A program made the position numbers and the translations under genes. A stretch of 64,000 bases of DNA from Sphaerulina vaccinii. Taxonomy: Eukaryota; Ascomycota; Dothideomycetes; Mycosphaerellales; Mycosphaerellaceae. Positions 51,997-63,132 of this stretch are shown here, one piece after another. The stretch lies in contig JAKUDP010000011.1 of assembly GCA_022570795.1 (NCBI GenBank), forward strand, positions 372,001 to 436,000, given 5' to 3'. The first letter of the stretch is position 1. Each line of letters opens with the position of its first letter. The notes beneath the pieces were generated by a model, which saw only the letters and a list, made by a program, of their open reading frames with translations, did not search any database and was not told where the DNA came from.

Positions 51997-53081
51997 ATGG
52001 CAGATGACATAGTCCAAGACGATGGCGCCCTGCCTATTGACTCTGCTGGAGCCTACACGGCGTCTTCTCCGCTCCCTGCAGACCTATCGAAGGCACGACT
52101 GAATGACGAGAACGATCAGATTCTCCTCGACACGACTCCCAAGAAGACTCCAGTCAAGAGGTCAAAGCCTCCGGGCTGGACAAGCACAGCTCCTTCCGCT
52201 ACAGACAGACCGGCTAAAGACCCCATAATATCGCCATCTATGAGTACAAGCAGGCGAATTCGAAGGCGACTTGGCCTCAAGTCGCAGAGGCCATCCAGCA
52301 ACAATTCCTGAGGAGCAAGCCAATCTCTCATCAGTCGTGCAGGGAGAGGTATCATAGAAGCAAAGAAGCGATTGCCAGGATTCATCCCGGTAACATCCTT
52401 GTTCGCAAACTTGTACAAAGTGTGAGTACTGCACTCTTCATCATGCCTAACTCACTGGGCTTGGACCGACTAGGGTGACGAGCTGAGCAACAGTGCCCGC
52501 TTGTACACTCCAAAGACGCCTGCTAAATATTTCTAGGCTCTCCAAGAGTGGCGAGCCGGCTTCTGGTCCGAAGTCGCAGATCTCGTCAATATCCGTCTAG
52601 AAGCTTTGGATCGAGTTGAGAAAGTCTTCGACGCTGAAGACGTGCAGATCATCAGCGAGGAACCTCATATCATGAAGAGATTCCAGCCCATGGTTGCGGC
52701 AGCTATCGTTGCCAAGGAAGGTAAGTGAATACCTTCGAAGCATACCCCGTTCTCGATGCTTCGCTCTACACCATACACCATGGTGGTGGGTGCGAGCACA
52801 GACGTGGATATCCTTTTCCCCGCTTCGAGAGATACTTGCTGACCTCTCTTTCACCACACTTAGGAAAGCAGTGGGAGTGGCTAATGGATATCGTCAATTT
52901 CGGCATTGCTGAGAGAGAGCCGGTCAGGCAGGTCACCTTGGAAGAAGTCGAAGAGCTGTGTTCAACCATGAAGGACACTGATGAAGAAGAAGAGGGCGAG
53001 GAGCCAGTGGTTGTCGATGATGAAGACACCGTGGCCGCACAAGGATCGGAAGTGCTCGATGAGATGGCTGAGTTGGAGTGA
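51997..53081 (+). CDS. Myb/SANT-like unknown protein with apparent frameshift
   Basis: Exon 1 starts at ATG 51997 (MADDIVQDDGALPIDSAGAY). At about 52221-52224 (CCCC) the coding frame changes from DRPAKDP to a frame giving IAIYEYKQANSKATWPQVAE, then SCRERYHRSKEAIARIHPG. This is a helix-turn-helix-like block with a Trp in SANT spacing. One more C in the run would join them; a 59-nt intron with a poor GTCAAA donor is the alternative. Exon 2 ends at 52421 (LVQS). The intron 52422..52536 (GTGAGT...TGCTAAATATTTCTAG) leads to ALQEWRAGFWSEVADLVNIR. The intron 52721..52863 (GTAAGT, GCTGAC, TAG) leads to KQWEWLMDIVNFGIAERE and an acidic tail, with stop at 53079-53081. Possibly DNA-binding. No known family name. 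Confidence 0.55.
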
Positions 53082-53713
53082 TGTACATGAGAATACCTTT
53101 CTGATTTGGACGCCACACCACACCACGCTGCTGGACGCAGAGACGAGGGATGGCATCGAGCCGGCTACCTGATGGAGACACATGCTGCCGGATAGAGTCG
53201 TTAGAAGTGGAGGACAAGATTGCGTGGGGTGGAGCATCCCATGGAGGATGAGGCAATCAGCAATAACAGCGTTTCTGCATAGCTGTGATCTAGCTCGAAG
53301 TAATAAGCCATGGGCCGTGCAAGATCACCTGCCGTGTTCAGAGCGATGCACCGGATAGATGTATCTTCGAATGTCACACTCATCATATCTTTGCAACGAC
53401 CTGTGTCGTCAGCTGCCATCTTGTTTCGCTTCTCCTCCGACCGTTCGCCATCTTACCCATCAGATCCCGTTTGAATGCCACTCTTAACTCTGCCACAGTC
53501 CGATCTCTGCGCAGCGCAAGTCGACTACACCGATGGTGACTGCACCAACAGAAAGCCGCTAGAGCATCATGAGATCCGAGCTACGAAGCTCCTTCCTAGC
53601 TTCGTGGAACCGTCGGCAGCTGACGCGAGCTGAGCAGCAAGTAGGGAATATAAGAATAGACCTTGTCGTCCTTCTTCGTTCTCCTCTTGCCGATTTCTCC
53701 TAGATCACTCTCT
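53082..53713. other. Convergent spacer with one weak ORF
   Basis: 632 nt. A 72-codon minus ORF at 53201-53419 (MAADDTGRCKDMMSVTFEDT) is possible but unsupported. Nothing else is seen. Confidence 0.35.
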
Positions 53714-54945
53714 TCAACAAAGCAAGCTCGTGGTGAACAGCTTGCGCAGCCGCGGAATCCGAGCATTTCTCCATTTCGTGCTACTATGGAGCTCTTCCAC
53801 ATTGGCAGTAACGTCGATGTTCTCTGCGATCCAATCTGCTACACTCCTCTCCCATCGTGCATCCGGACCTGCAGGCACTGACGCATCTTTGCCCATTGGC
53901 TCAGCATTGAAGCCTCCACCATTTCCGTAAGAGCTCTGCGAAATCGTGGTGACCAGCATCACTGCAAGTTTAGCCAGGCGACTCTCGGGAATATTGTAGA
54001 CTGGGTACTCGTCAAATGCCCAGCCTGCTTCCGGCCATAAGTTATGGCAGATCGCACACACCAGATGCGGAAGCCAACCTCGCTCCTCGCCGTTCAAGAG
54101 ACACTCCGTGAGTGGCAATAAAGTTCCGTCCTCACCTTTGTCAGCTGCCTCCTCCTCGATGCGCACTTCAAGTCGCTTCATGAACGTGAGGAAGATTCGA
54201 AGCCGGACCGTGCTCTCCTGCCAGTCGCCCCTTTCGGTGAAGTACTTGCGATTGGCTTTTGGTACAAGGTAACGATCGACAATATTGCCATACACGTTGT
54301 CGTGACCATACCTTCTGAGGGCCGCCAGAAGCTCCCTAGCCTGCTTCACTGTCGGACCTGGGTCAGGAGTTAGAACATCTCGCCATCCCAGACGTTAGCT
54401 CACTTACCAGTGCCGGTCCATCCCTTCACAAGGAAGCTGACGTACACGATCGCTCTCTGACCGACCATGTCATGCGCTCTTCTCTTGTGGCCTTTAATCG
54501 CGTCATGCAGATCGCTACTGCGTGTGCGTATCACAGAGAGGTCACCTCGAAACAGAGCCCGGCGAATGTGCCCGTCCATCGTTGTGAGTATCTCGTTAAT
54601 GTCGACCGCGTTACTGGTTCTCTCAATGTATGCCGGCTCGTCCTTGACATCGAATCCGAGCCCGGTGTTCTCCCTGAGCCACAGTCCAATAAACAGATCT
54701 ATCCGCTCCTCGATAAGACTAGAGTATAGTGCTCGATGTCTGAGGTAGGATGGTCTTGGCAACATATGCGTAGTGCCGCGCATCTTGAGCTCCACATCCT
54801 CCTCCTCTGTGTCCATGCGCTCCCATATCTGTATGTCATGACGAGTGATGGCGGTGAAAGGCTCATCAGCAAGTGGTTGCTCTGCCAGATGCCCATCATT
54901 GTCGCTGTTGAAGTCAACTGACGAGTAGCCCCCGGAGCACGGCAT
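53714..54945 (-). CDS. Unknown 393-aa protein, two exons
   Basis: The model is complement(53714..54357, 54408..54945). The 50-nt intron (GTAAGT, GCTAAC and CCTGACC, CAG) joins WTGTG to PTVKQARELLAALRRYG in phase. The protein is soluble and largely helical, with acidic and basic alternation: RHRALYSSLIEERIDLFIGL, RRALFRGDLSVIRTRSSDLH, LRIFLTFMKRLEVRIEEEA and LPHLVCAICHNLWPEAGWAF. No membrane segment or catalytic motif is seen. It is likely a lineage-specific fungal gene. Its upstream side faces the repeat-bearing gene-poor region. Confidence 0.65.
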
Positions 54946-55170
54946 GTTGACTTGGTGTCAAAGGACGCCGCTCCGTTAGGAGGGCAGAGGCTTGTTTGTG
55001 GATGACTTGTAAATCGTGCGGAGAGCTGTTCGGTGAGGATGGCGCATGTGACACGAGTTTTGGATGCCCGCTAAGTGGTGTGAGCGGGTGCTGCTTATGG
55101 AGGCAGAAGCGGCCGATTAGAGGATGGATTTGATTGTTGAAGCGCGATGATTTGGAGGCGGATGTCGGGT

Positions 55171-55578
55171 GATGCAGTTGAGGTGAGGTGAGGTGGCGAG
55201 TGAGCGTTGAGGCAGCTGCCACAGGCTGGGAAGGAGCGCTCAGCAAAGGAGATGCCAACTAGCGAGACAACTTGCTGACAAGTCTCGAGCGCTCGGTAGC
55301 TGACTTCGAGACAATGAGCCTGTCCGCGGGCACGGCAGCGACCTTAGTATTGAATCGTTTTCGCGATTGATGTCTCGGGAATGTGCAAAGCTGCGTGCCC
55401 CTGCGGACGGGGAGATAAGTCGAAGGTGACTGTGATGCAGGGCTGCCATGAAGTTAGTTGAGGTGAAGTGGGGTGGCAAAATAGGCAGCCTCCACAGAAT
55501 TGGAAGGAGCACTCACGCAAAGCGAAGCAGTTGCCAAACAATCTTCGAGCGCGCGGCAGCTGACTTACGAGTCGAGAC
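55171..55578. repeat. Two diverged direct repeats of about 110-150 bp
   Basis: Copy A (about 55171-55313) and copy B (about 55434-55578) share, in order, GATGCAG, GTTGAGGTGA, GGCAGC..CCACA, GGAAGGAGC.CTCA.GCAAAG, CGAGCGC.CGG.AGCTGACTT and CGAGAC. The offset is about 260-275 bp. The motif GGYAGCTGAC recurs at 55295, 55555, 55655 and 55748. The block lies upstream of the minus gene starting at 54945. Confidence 0.75.
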
Positions 55579-57164
55579 GGAGTCGTGTTCGAACTGTGTT
55601 GAGCCAACCGTTTCCAGTGGTGGGTGGGATATTGAAGGACGAGTTGTGTGACGAGGCAGCTGACGACCGAGTAAAGTGCCTTGTGATTGCGGATTTGTGT
55701 GATGGTGACCGACACTTGCGAGTGGCTTGAGAGGCGTGAAGTCCTCGGGCAGCTGACGACCTTGCCTTGTAGTTGCGAGTGTTGCTGGAGATGTGAAGTC
55801 GGAACAGTGGAAAGTCGTGTTTAGTTGTTTTTGGGCAACTTCAGGCGCGGATCCATCGCAATGCGTCTTCAAGCAACCGTTCACGCAACATCTCCTCCAC
55901 ACGCGCCATCCCCTTCATGAAGACCTTGATATTCAACACGCTCAATCATCGTCGCCGATCGGTCTCCCGCCGTTCGTACCAATCCTGCCCTTCCGCAACA
56001 ACATAGACATCTTGAGCATCAATGCGGACAGACTCAAGCCTCGCAATTCAGAACTCAGCATTCCGACAGCTCCTCTAGGCTGCCATCACCGCCTGAACGT
56101 GCAGCAACACGCGACTTCACGAGGCCGGGCTTTCACGAACCCGTGCCTCGTGTGCTTCTCAACGGCGTAGTAGAGCATGTACTTCGACAACCTTCACCAT
56201 CTCCCCGTCGCAGTACCATGAACGAAGCACATCCTTGGTCTTCTGTGTGATTGCTTGAGCATAGGAGGAGCTCAGACCCGACTGGCGTCAGGTGGCTTCA
56301 GGAAGCTATCAAGAACAAGCTGGCGCTCAACATCCAGTCCTTGAACGTGTACTGGCATGGCCATCGAGGTGCATATGCAGTCTTGCGACCAACGGAAAAG
56401 GGCAATCTTGACCACTGCCAGCTGAGCGTATCTGGAGTCGTCCTTGTATCCAGTAACTATCGCATGGAGCTCTAGATCTGCGTTGTGTACCTCGAATCAA
56501 CTGTCAGCAAAGAGGACTCGAGACCACGTATCTGTTCGACATCTCGACGTCTCCACATCTTGACCACTCCAGTAGACAAAGTCATCTACCTCCATCAGTA
56601 GCACTAGACAAAGGGAGTGCCTCTATGAGAGAGCCTCTGAGGTGTGGCTGTCCGCCGAGATGTGGGAATCGAGAGGTCTCGGTACACTCTTCTGAGCCTG
56701 TCCTGCTGACCACCCCTATCCATGGCCGCGCCTCTACGCGGTATGCGCGGTCCTCAGCAGAATCACTATAGGAATGTAGGGCAGACCGGAATCCGGAAAC
56801 AGAACAGAACGACGGAGTGCTGTCCTATAGAACTCCATAATGGCCAAGAGGCTAGCTATAGGCGAGCTATAGTTGTGGAGACGGAGTCCACAAGCCAAAG
56901 CACATTTTGCACATTCCTTCTGCTTTTCAGTGGCCAACAAGTTGAGCCGAGATCGTCTTTCTGAAAATGCCTTGTTGGTGGAGGTGGTGGACCTAAGTCT
57001 TTGCAGACGAGACATGGATGTGGGCCCGTGCTGATAGCCAAGTTTGGTGGTTGATTTTATGCAAAACCTTACGATCTTTCTATGAAACTGGTCATAGCGT
57101 CGGCCAAGAAGCTCGCAGATTTGCGTAGGGGTGTTCGTCCACGGTGTATTGAAGATCTGACCTG

Positions 57165-57349
57165 ACGTCCACCGTCTGACCCACTATGGACGTGTTATGG
57201 ACATAAGACGATCTAGCTGGTCCTACCTTGGATGCACCCACTCTTACGAGTCTTATGGTAGATAACAGGCCAACAACGAGGTTATCCACTGTTATCGACT
57301 CCTTCGGAGCTGTGTACGTAAGGCTGCCTGCCCGGAGGACGGTGGACGT
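57165..57349. repeat. 12-bp inverted repeat, arms 161 bp apart
   Basis: ACGTCCACCGTC at 57165-57176 is the reverse complement of GACGGTGGACGT at 57338-57349. The right arm is followed by the short palindrome GTGTAAATACAC. It could mark the ends of a small non-autonomous element or be chance; no flanking target duplication is evident. Confidence 0.45.
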
Positions 57350-58434
57350 GGTGTAAATACACACTACGGACGTCGTGTGCGGAATAAGGTAAACACCACT
57401 AGATTTGCGAGAGACTATGGCGCATCGTAAACCGTACGTTTGGTCGTGCCCTAGAATGATAAGAGCCAGATGTTTCTTGCTGTTGTTGTTGAGCCCAGGA
57501 AGCCAAGGGCGTCTGACTGTTTCTCAAGCACGGAGTCCGGTCGTCATCTTTCGTGCGTACGCTGTGTGTTCCGGTCTCGGATTCATCTCGAATAGAGAAG
57601 AACGAAAGTGTAGTGTCATCTCTACTGGAAGATGCGTGTGAACCACGACCGGCAGCAGGTCTCCCGTTCGACTATCCTGGGATCTGAGTCCAGAACTGCG
57701 TACTTGGCGGCGTGGCCTTCGCGTGTGGTAGGCCTGTCATCTCGTCTTTCCAGAACTAGTCATAAATCCGTAGAGAGGTGTGCAGATTGCAGACTCCACA
57801 GCAGAGACGAAGCAGAGCTGACCCGGCAAGCCGTGTTCACCAAACGGTGTGAGATTCTGCATAAAATCGGGCTGCCTCGTACCGATGAGCTAAAGTACGA
57901 AGCAGCTGTGTGGCCGCCACACCTCAGCTCCTGATTTGCAGTTGCGTTCGCACAGCAGCGAGCAGAGCCTCGTAGGTTGAAGATGTTCTGCCATGAGTCC
58001 AAATGACGAACGATTTCGGATACGTATGAATGATAATGATGCTAGTGTCAAGGACTTGGATAGGATACCGTAGGAAGGGTGTTGATTGTCTGTTGACCGC
58101 GGGAGTTGTTGCTACACCTGCTAGCGGCTGTCTTGGCTGAGCCGTGCACGGCATCGTCATGTAGCTTTTGTGCATTCGGAGATCGGATCGACGAACACTA
58201 TGCATGTAACTCCAGTTGGCGCAACAATAAAAGCATTTCGCCTCCCTGGAATGGCGCTTTTGGTAAGGACAGCACGCGTTTCGTTTTCGTTCTCTTCATC
58301 CTTGTCGTGATCTTTGCGATATTCCGGACACTCTCACATTCCTCGCGGTAGATTGCGCCAGAGCGTCGATATTGATCAACCACGATAGCCTGTAAAGGCA
58401 AACAGGCGCCAGGGCGCGACAACCCCACCCCATC

Positions 58435-61400
58435 ATGTCCCTCGTGGGCAACTTTGCGTTTGGCAACTATGACAGTACGGCAGAACGGGCTGGAGTTGGC
58501 AACACAGGAGCAGCATTCCAGCGACGAACCAGCATAACAGATCAGGACGCAGAAGGAGAGCAACATGCGGAGAGACAAGGGAGCTTCTTTGGCCGACGAC
58601 GATCATCAGCAGCTCGAAGCGAACGACCCACGAACGCACCCCCAGCAAATGCACCGGTTGACGTTGGACCCGATGCAGCCCTCAGAGACATTGAGAAGGG
58701 CGACGCAGAGAAGCATGGGCTGGAACCTCACGAGAGGTCTGCCTCTGAGCGCAAGCTCGAGTCGGACTCTGACTCTCAAGAGTACTCCGACAGGACGGTG
58801 GGCAGACTGGCGCGAACAAGCACCAACTACAGCCAAGTGGCCGCAAACCCTTTCGAGGCGGAGAAGCAATCTGAACTCGACCCACACTCAGAGAACTTCA
58901 GGGCGCGATCATGGGCGAAGAGCATGATCAAGCTGAATCGCGAAGATGGCAACAACCCAGAAAGAACGGGTGGTGTGGCCTTCCGCAATCTCAGTGCACA
59001 CGGTTGGGGCTCAGGCACAGACTACCAGAAAGACGTGGGCAATGTGTGGCTCGAGGCAGTCGGCATGGTGAAGAAGCTGTTTGGGCTGGCTAAGCCGAAC
59101 CGCATCGACATCCTCAGGGACTTCGAAGGTCTTCTAGAGAGTGGAGAGATGCTTGTGGTCCTTGGCCCACCAGGTTCTGGATGTTCGACATTCTTGAAGA
59201 CAATGACTGGAGAAGTTCATGGTTTCGAGGTTGAGCCGGACTCTTACCTCAATTACCAAGGAATACCAGCCAAGGAGATGCACACAAACTTCCGCGGTGA
59301 AGCCATCTACACCGCAGAAGTCGATGTTCACTTTCCTATGCTGACTGTTGGCGATACACTCTACTTTGCTGCTCGTGCTCGAGCACCAAGACTTATCCCT
59401 GGAGGCGTGAAGCCGGCTGTTTGGGCTACGCATCTTCGTGATGTTGTCATGGCCACATTCGGCATTGGCCACACGATCAATACTCGCGTAGGAAACGACT
59501 TTGTACGCGGCGTCTCCGGTGGTGAGAGGAAGCGTGTATCCATCGCAGAGGCAGTCCTCAGTGGCGCACCTCTCCAAGCATGGGACAACAGTACCCGTGG
59601 TCTCGACTCCGCCAACGCTGTCGAGTTCTGTAAGACTGTGCGATTGAGTGCAGATCTTGCTGGCGCCGTCGCCATGGTTGCCATCTACCAAGCACCACAA
59701 GCTGCTTACGACCAGTTCGACAAAGCGATTGTATTATACGAGGGACGACAGATCTTCTTTGGACGTACCGATGAGGCGCGAGCATACTTCGAGAATATTG
59801 GTTTTGACTGTCCAGACCGCCAGACTACTGCCGATTTCCTGACATCCATGACCTCAGCACAGGAACGTGTGGTTCGACCTGGCTGGGAGAACAAGGTTCC
59901 ACGTACTCCTGACGAGTTCGCTCAAGTATGGAAGGACAGCGTTGAGCGCAAGCAGCTGCTCAAGGACATCGACGCGTACGACAAGCGCTTCCCGTTCAAG
60001 GGAGACGCTTACCAACAGTTTGTCGACAGCCGTAAGGCTCAACAGGCAAAGGGTCAACGCATCAAGTCACCATTCACGCTTTCTTACAAACAACAAATCG
60101 AGCTCTGCCTGTGGCGTGGTTTCCGTCGTCTGGTAGGAGACCCAGAGCTTACCTACACTCAAATCTTCGGCAATTTCGCCATGGCTCTTATCCTGGGATC
60201 TGTCTTCTACAACCTCAGCAAGGACACCAATTCATTCTTCCAGCGTGGAGCTGTCTTGTTCTTCGCCATCCTGATCAACGCCTTTGGATCTGCTCTCGAA
60301 ATTCTCACACTATACGCACAACGCCCGATTGTCGAGAAGCATAATCGCTACGCCTTCTATCATCCTTCCGCAGAAGCGTTCGCGTCCATGTTAACGGATA
60401 TGCCTTACAAGATTGCCAACGCCATCGTCTTCAACATCACGCTGTACTTCATGGTCAACCTGAGAAGAGAACCGGGCGCTTTCTTTTTCTTCCTGCTCGT
60501 CTCATTCATCACAACTCTGATGATGAGTATGCTGTTCAGGACTATCGCCTCTGTTTCTCGAACCTTGTCACAGGCCATGGCACCGACTGCTGTTCTCATC
60601 CTCGCTATTGTCATCTTCACTGGCTTTGCTATCCCAGTTGACTACATGCTTGGATGGTGCAGATGGATCAACTACATCGATCCAGTCGCATACAGCTTCG
60701 AGGCTCTCATGGTCAACGAGTTTGCCGGACAGCAGTACGCATGCAGTGCCTACGTGCCAGCAGACTATGGTAGCTTGGCAGATCAATCCCGGGTCTGCTC
60801 GTCAGTAGGCTCTGAGGCGGGCCTCGCATTTGTCTCGGGCACTCAGTTTCTGGAGTCTTCATACACCTACTATCCATCCCATCGCTGGAGGAATGTTGGC
60901 ATCGTCATCGCCTTCGCAGTCGTGCTCATGTTCTGCTATCTGGCAGCCGCCGAGTACATCAGTGCCAAGAAGTCCAAGGGTGAAGTCCTTGTATTCCCAC
61001 GAGGTCACATTCCGGCTGCGCTTAAGGAGAAGAAGGCAGACGAGGAGAACATCAGCGCTGGACGCGACCAGAACGCCCTTGACCGGACCGCCAGCTACAC
61101 TGAAGCTACCGACATCATCCAGAAACAGACTGCCATTTTCTCATGGAAGGACGTCTGCTATGATATCAAGATCAAGAGCGAGAACCGCCGCATCCTGGAT
61201 CACGTTGACGGCTGGGTCAAGCCAGGAACTCTCACTGCTCTAATGGGTGTATCAGGTGCCGGCAAAACGACACTGCTCGATGTCTTGGCTACTCGCGTAA
61301 CAATGGGTGTCATCGGTGGTGACATGCTGGTTGACGGTCGCCAGCGTGACTCCTCCTTCCAACGTAAGACTGGTTATGTTCAGCAACAAGATCTTCATCT

Positions 61401-63132
61401 ATCCACATCGACTGTTCGTGAAGCATTGAACTTCAGTGCTCTCCTCCGACAGCCGAGATCCACTCCGCACCAGCAAAAGCTCGACTACGTGAACGAGGTT
61501 ATCAAGCTTCTTGATATGGAGGAGTACGCCGATGCCGTGGTTGGTGTGCCCGGAGAAGGTCTTAATGTCGAACAACGCAAGCGTCTCACGATTGGTGTCG
61601 AACTTGCTGCCAAACCTCAATTGCTACTCTTCTTGGACGAACCTACATCTGGTCTTGACTCGCAAACATCCTGGGCTATTTGTGACTTGATGGAGAAGCT
61701 GAAGAACTCTGGCCAAGCCATCCTGTGTACCATCCATCAGCCATCCGCTATGCTGTTCCAACGTTTCGATCGCCTTCTCTTCCTTGCGAAGGGAGGAAAG
61801 ACTGTCTACTTCGGCGAAGTTGGCGAAAATTCTTCTATTCTGTCCAAGTACTTCGAGCGAAACGGAGCACACGCCTGTCCAAAAGATGCCAATCCCGCAG
61901 AATGGATGTTGGAGGTCATTGGTGCTGCACCAGGAACTTCTACCGACATTGACTGGCATCAGGTCTGGCGCAACAGCCCAGAGTATCAAGCTACCCACCA
62001 GGAACTCGAGCACATCAGGACTACTCGATCTGCCATGCCTTCTGCAGTCGATACTTCAGCTGCTGGCAAGGATGACTACCGCGAGTTCGCCGCACCTTCC
62101 GGCCAGCAGACATGGGAAGTTACCAAGCGTGTCTTCGCTCAGTACTGGCGCACGCCGTCATACATCTACTCCAAGATCGCACTGTGTACCGCCTCGGCCC
62201 TGTTCATCGGATTCATCTTCTTCAAGGCACCAGTCACACACCAAGGACTTCAGAACCAAATGTTCTCCATCTTCATGACCTTCACCATCTTCGGCCAACT
62301 CGTGCAGCAAATCATGCCACACTTCGTTACCCAACGCGCGCTGTACGAAGTCCGCGAGCGTCCATCGAAGACATACAGCTGGCAATCCTTCATGATATCG
62401 AACATCGTAGTCGAACTTCCTTGGAACGCACTCATGGCAGTGATCATGTTCTTCTGCTACTACTACCCAGTAGGCCTCTACAACAACGCTGGCTCCGACC
62501 TCCACGAGAGAGGCGCACTATTCTTCCTCTTCATGCTGCAATTCCTGCTCTTCACCTCGACCTTTACGAACATGGTTATCGCTGGTATGGACTCAGCTGA
62601 AACAGGAGGCAACCTCGCCAACTTGGCTTTCTCACTTTGCCTTATCTTCTGTGGTGTGCTCGCCACGCCGGACTCCCTGCCAGGCTTCTGGATCTTCATG
62701 TACCGCGTCTCGCCATTCACATACCTCGTTGGCGGTTTCTTGTCAACAGGACTCGCAAACACAGACGTCACCTGTGCCGATAACGAATATCTTCTGTTCA
62801 ACGTCGGTCAAGGCTTCAACAACTGTGGCGATTACCTCGCGCAGTACCAACAACAAACATTCAACGCCGGCTACCTTCGAGACCCTTCAGCTACAGACCA
62901 ATGCGAGTTCTGTACTTATGGCAACTCGAACACGTTCTTGGCGTCTGTCAGCATTCAGTACAGTGATCGATGGCGAAACTTCGGAATTCTGTGGGTGTTT
63001 ATCATTTTCAATGCGTTTATGGCGGTGTTCTTCTACTGGTTGGCCAGAGTGCCGAAGCAGTCGAGGAAGCAAAAGAAGGAACAGAAGGAGTTGGCGAAGA
63101 ATGAGAAATCACAACAGGAACTTCCGCAATAG
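58435..63132 (+). CDS. PDR/CDR-type ABC-G multidrug transporter
   Basis: Single exon, 1565 aa, with full (NBD-TMD)x2 reverse topology. The N-terminal 200 residues are disordered, with a PDR N-terminal block. NBD1 has the fungal-typical degenerate Walker A GPPGSGCST (about 244-252, Cys for Lys), the intact signature VSGGERKR (about 360) and Walker B variant LQAWDNSTRGLDS. TMD1 spans about 550-900 and has the long Cys-containing loop before the sixth helix. NBD2 has canonical Walker A GVSGAGKTT (about 937), degenerate signature LNVEQRKRLTIG and LLFLDEPTSGLDS (about 1067). TMD2 ends at about 1520, followed by a Lys-rich tail. It is a plasma-membrane efflux pump of the Cdr1/Pdr5/AtrB type; substrates cannot be read from sequence. 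The asymmetric sites are normal for the family. Confidence 0.94.
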   Translation: MSLVGNFAFGNYDSTAERAGVGNTGAAFQRRTSITDQDAEGEQHAERQGSFFGRRRSSAARSERPTNAPPANAPVDVGPDAALRDIEKGDAEKHGLEPHERSASERKLESDSDSQEYSDRTVGRLARTSTNYSQVAANPFEAEKQSELDPHSENFRARSWAKSMIKLNREDGNNPERTGGVAFRNLSAHGWGSGTDYQKDVGNVWLEAVGMVKKLFGLAKPNRIDILRDFEGLLESGEMLVVLGPPGSGCSTFLKTMTGEVHGFEVEPDSYLNYQGIPAKEMHTNFRGEAIYTAEVDVHFPMLTVGDTLYFAARARAPRLIPGGVKPAVWATHLRDVVMATFGIGHTINTRVGNDFVRGVSGGERKRVSIAEAVLSGAPLQAWDNSTRGLDSANAVEFCKTVRLSADLAGAVAMVAIYQAPQAAYDQFDKAIVLYEGRQIFFGRTDEARAYFENIGFDCPDRQTTADFLTSMTSAQERVVRPGWENKVPRTPDEFAQVWKDSVERKQLLKDIDAYDKRFPFKGDAYQQFVDSRKAQQAKGQRIKSPFTLSYKQQIELCLWRGFRRLVGDPELTYTQIFGNFAMALILGSVFYNLSKDTNSFFQRGAVLFFAILINAFGSALEILTLYAQRPIVEKHNRYAFYHPSAEAFASMLTDMPYKIANAIVFNITLYFMVNLRREPGAFFFFLLVSFITTLMMSMLFRTIASVSRTLSQAMAPTAVLILAIVIFTGFAIPVDYMLGWCRWINYIDPVAYSFEALMVNEFAGQQYACSAYVPADYGSLADQSRVCSSVGSEAGLAFVSGTQFLESSYTYYPSHRWRNVGIVIAFAVVLMFCYLAAAEYISAKKSKGEVLVFPRGHIPAALKEKKADEENISAGRDQNALDRTASYTEATDIIQKQTAIFSWKDVCYDIKIKSENRRILDHVDGWVKPGTLTALMGVSGAGKTTLLDVLATRVTMGVIGGDMLVDGRQRDSSFQRKTGYVQQQDLHLSTSTVREALNFSALLRQPRSTPHQQKLDYVNEVIKLLDMEEYADAVVGVPGEGLNVEQRKRLTIGVELAAKPQLLLFLDEPTSGLDSQTSWAICDLMEKLKNSGQAILCTIHQPSAMLFQRFDRLLFLAKGGKTVYFGEVGENSSILSKYFERNGAHACPKDANPAEWMLEVIGAAPGTSTDIDWHQVWRNSPEYQATHQELEHIRTTRSAMPSAVDTSAAGKDDYREFAAPSGQQTWEVTKRVFAQYWRTPSYIYSKIALCTASALFIGFIFFKAPVTHQGLQNQMFSIFMTFTIFGQLVQQIMPHFVTQRALYEVRERPSKTYSWQSFMISNIVVELPWNALMAVIMFFCYYYPVGLYNNAGSDLHERGALFFLFMLQFLLFTSTFTNMVIAGMDSAETGGNLANLAFSLCLIFCGVLATPDSLPGFWIFMYRVSPFTYLVGGFLSTGLANTDVTCADNEYLLFNVGQGFNNCGDYLAQYQQQTFNAGYLRDPSATDQCEFCTYGNSNTFLASVSIQYSDRWRNFGILWVFIIFNAFMAVFFYWLARVPKQSRKQKKEQKELAKNEKSQQELPQ

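Larger units (their letters stand above)
54946..58434. other. Second gene-poor island, about 3.5 kb
   Basis: It contains the direct repeats near 55.2-55.8 kb. Plus frames at 55793-56170 and 56251-56475 (NVYWHGHRGAYAVLRPTEKG) look slightly coding but cannot be joined convincingly. An imperfect structured stretch near 57.1-57.4 kb carries a 12-bp inverted repeat. No transposase, reverse transcriptase or tRNA is seen. The final 400 nt are the promoter of the ABC transporter. Confidence 0.4.

Noticed and set aside
52531..52536. TAG after AKYF as a further nonsense lesion in the Myb-like gene
   Set aside because: It is better explained as the 3' splice site of a 115-nt intron (GTGAGT donor, TGCTAAAT branch, TTTCTAG end) that joins LVQS to ALQEW in phase.
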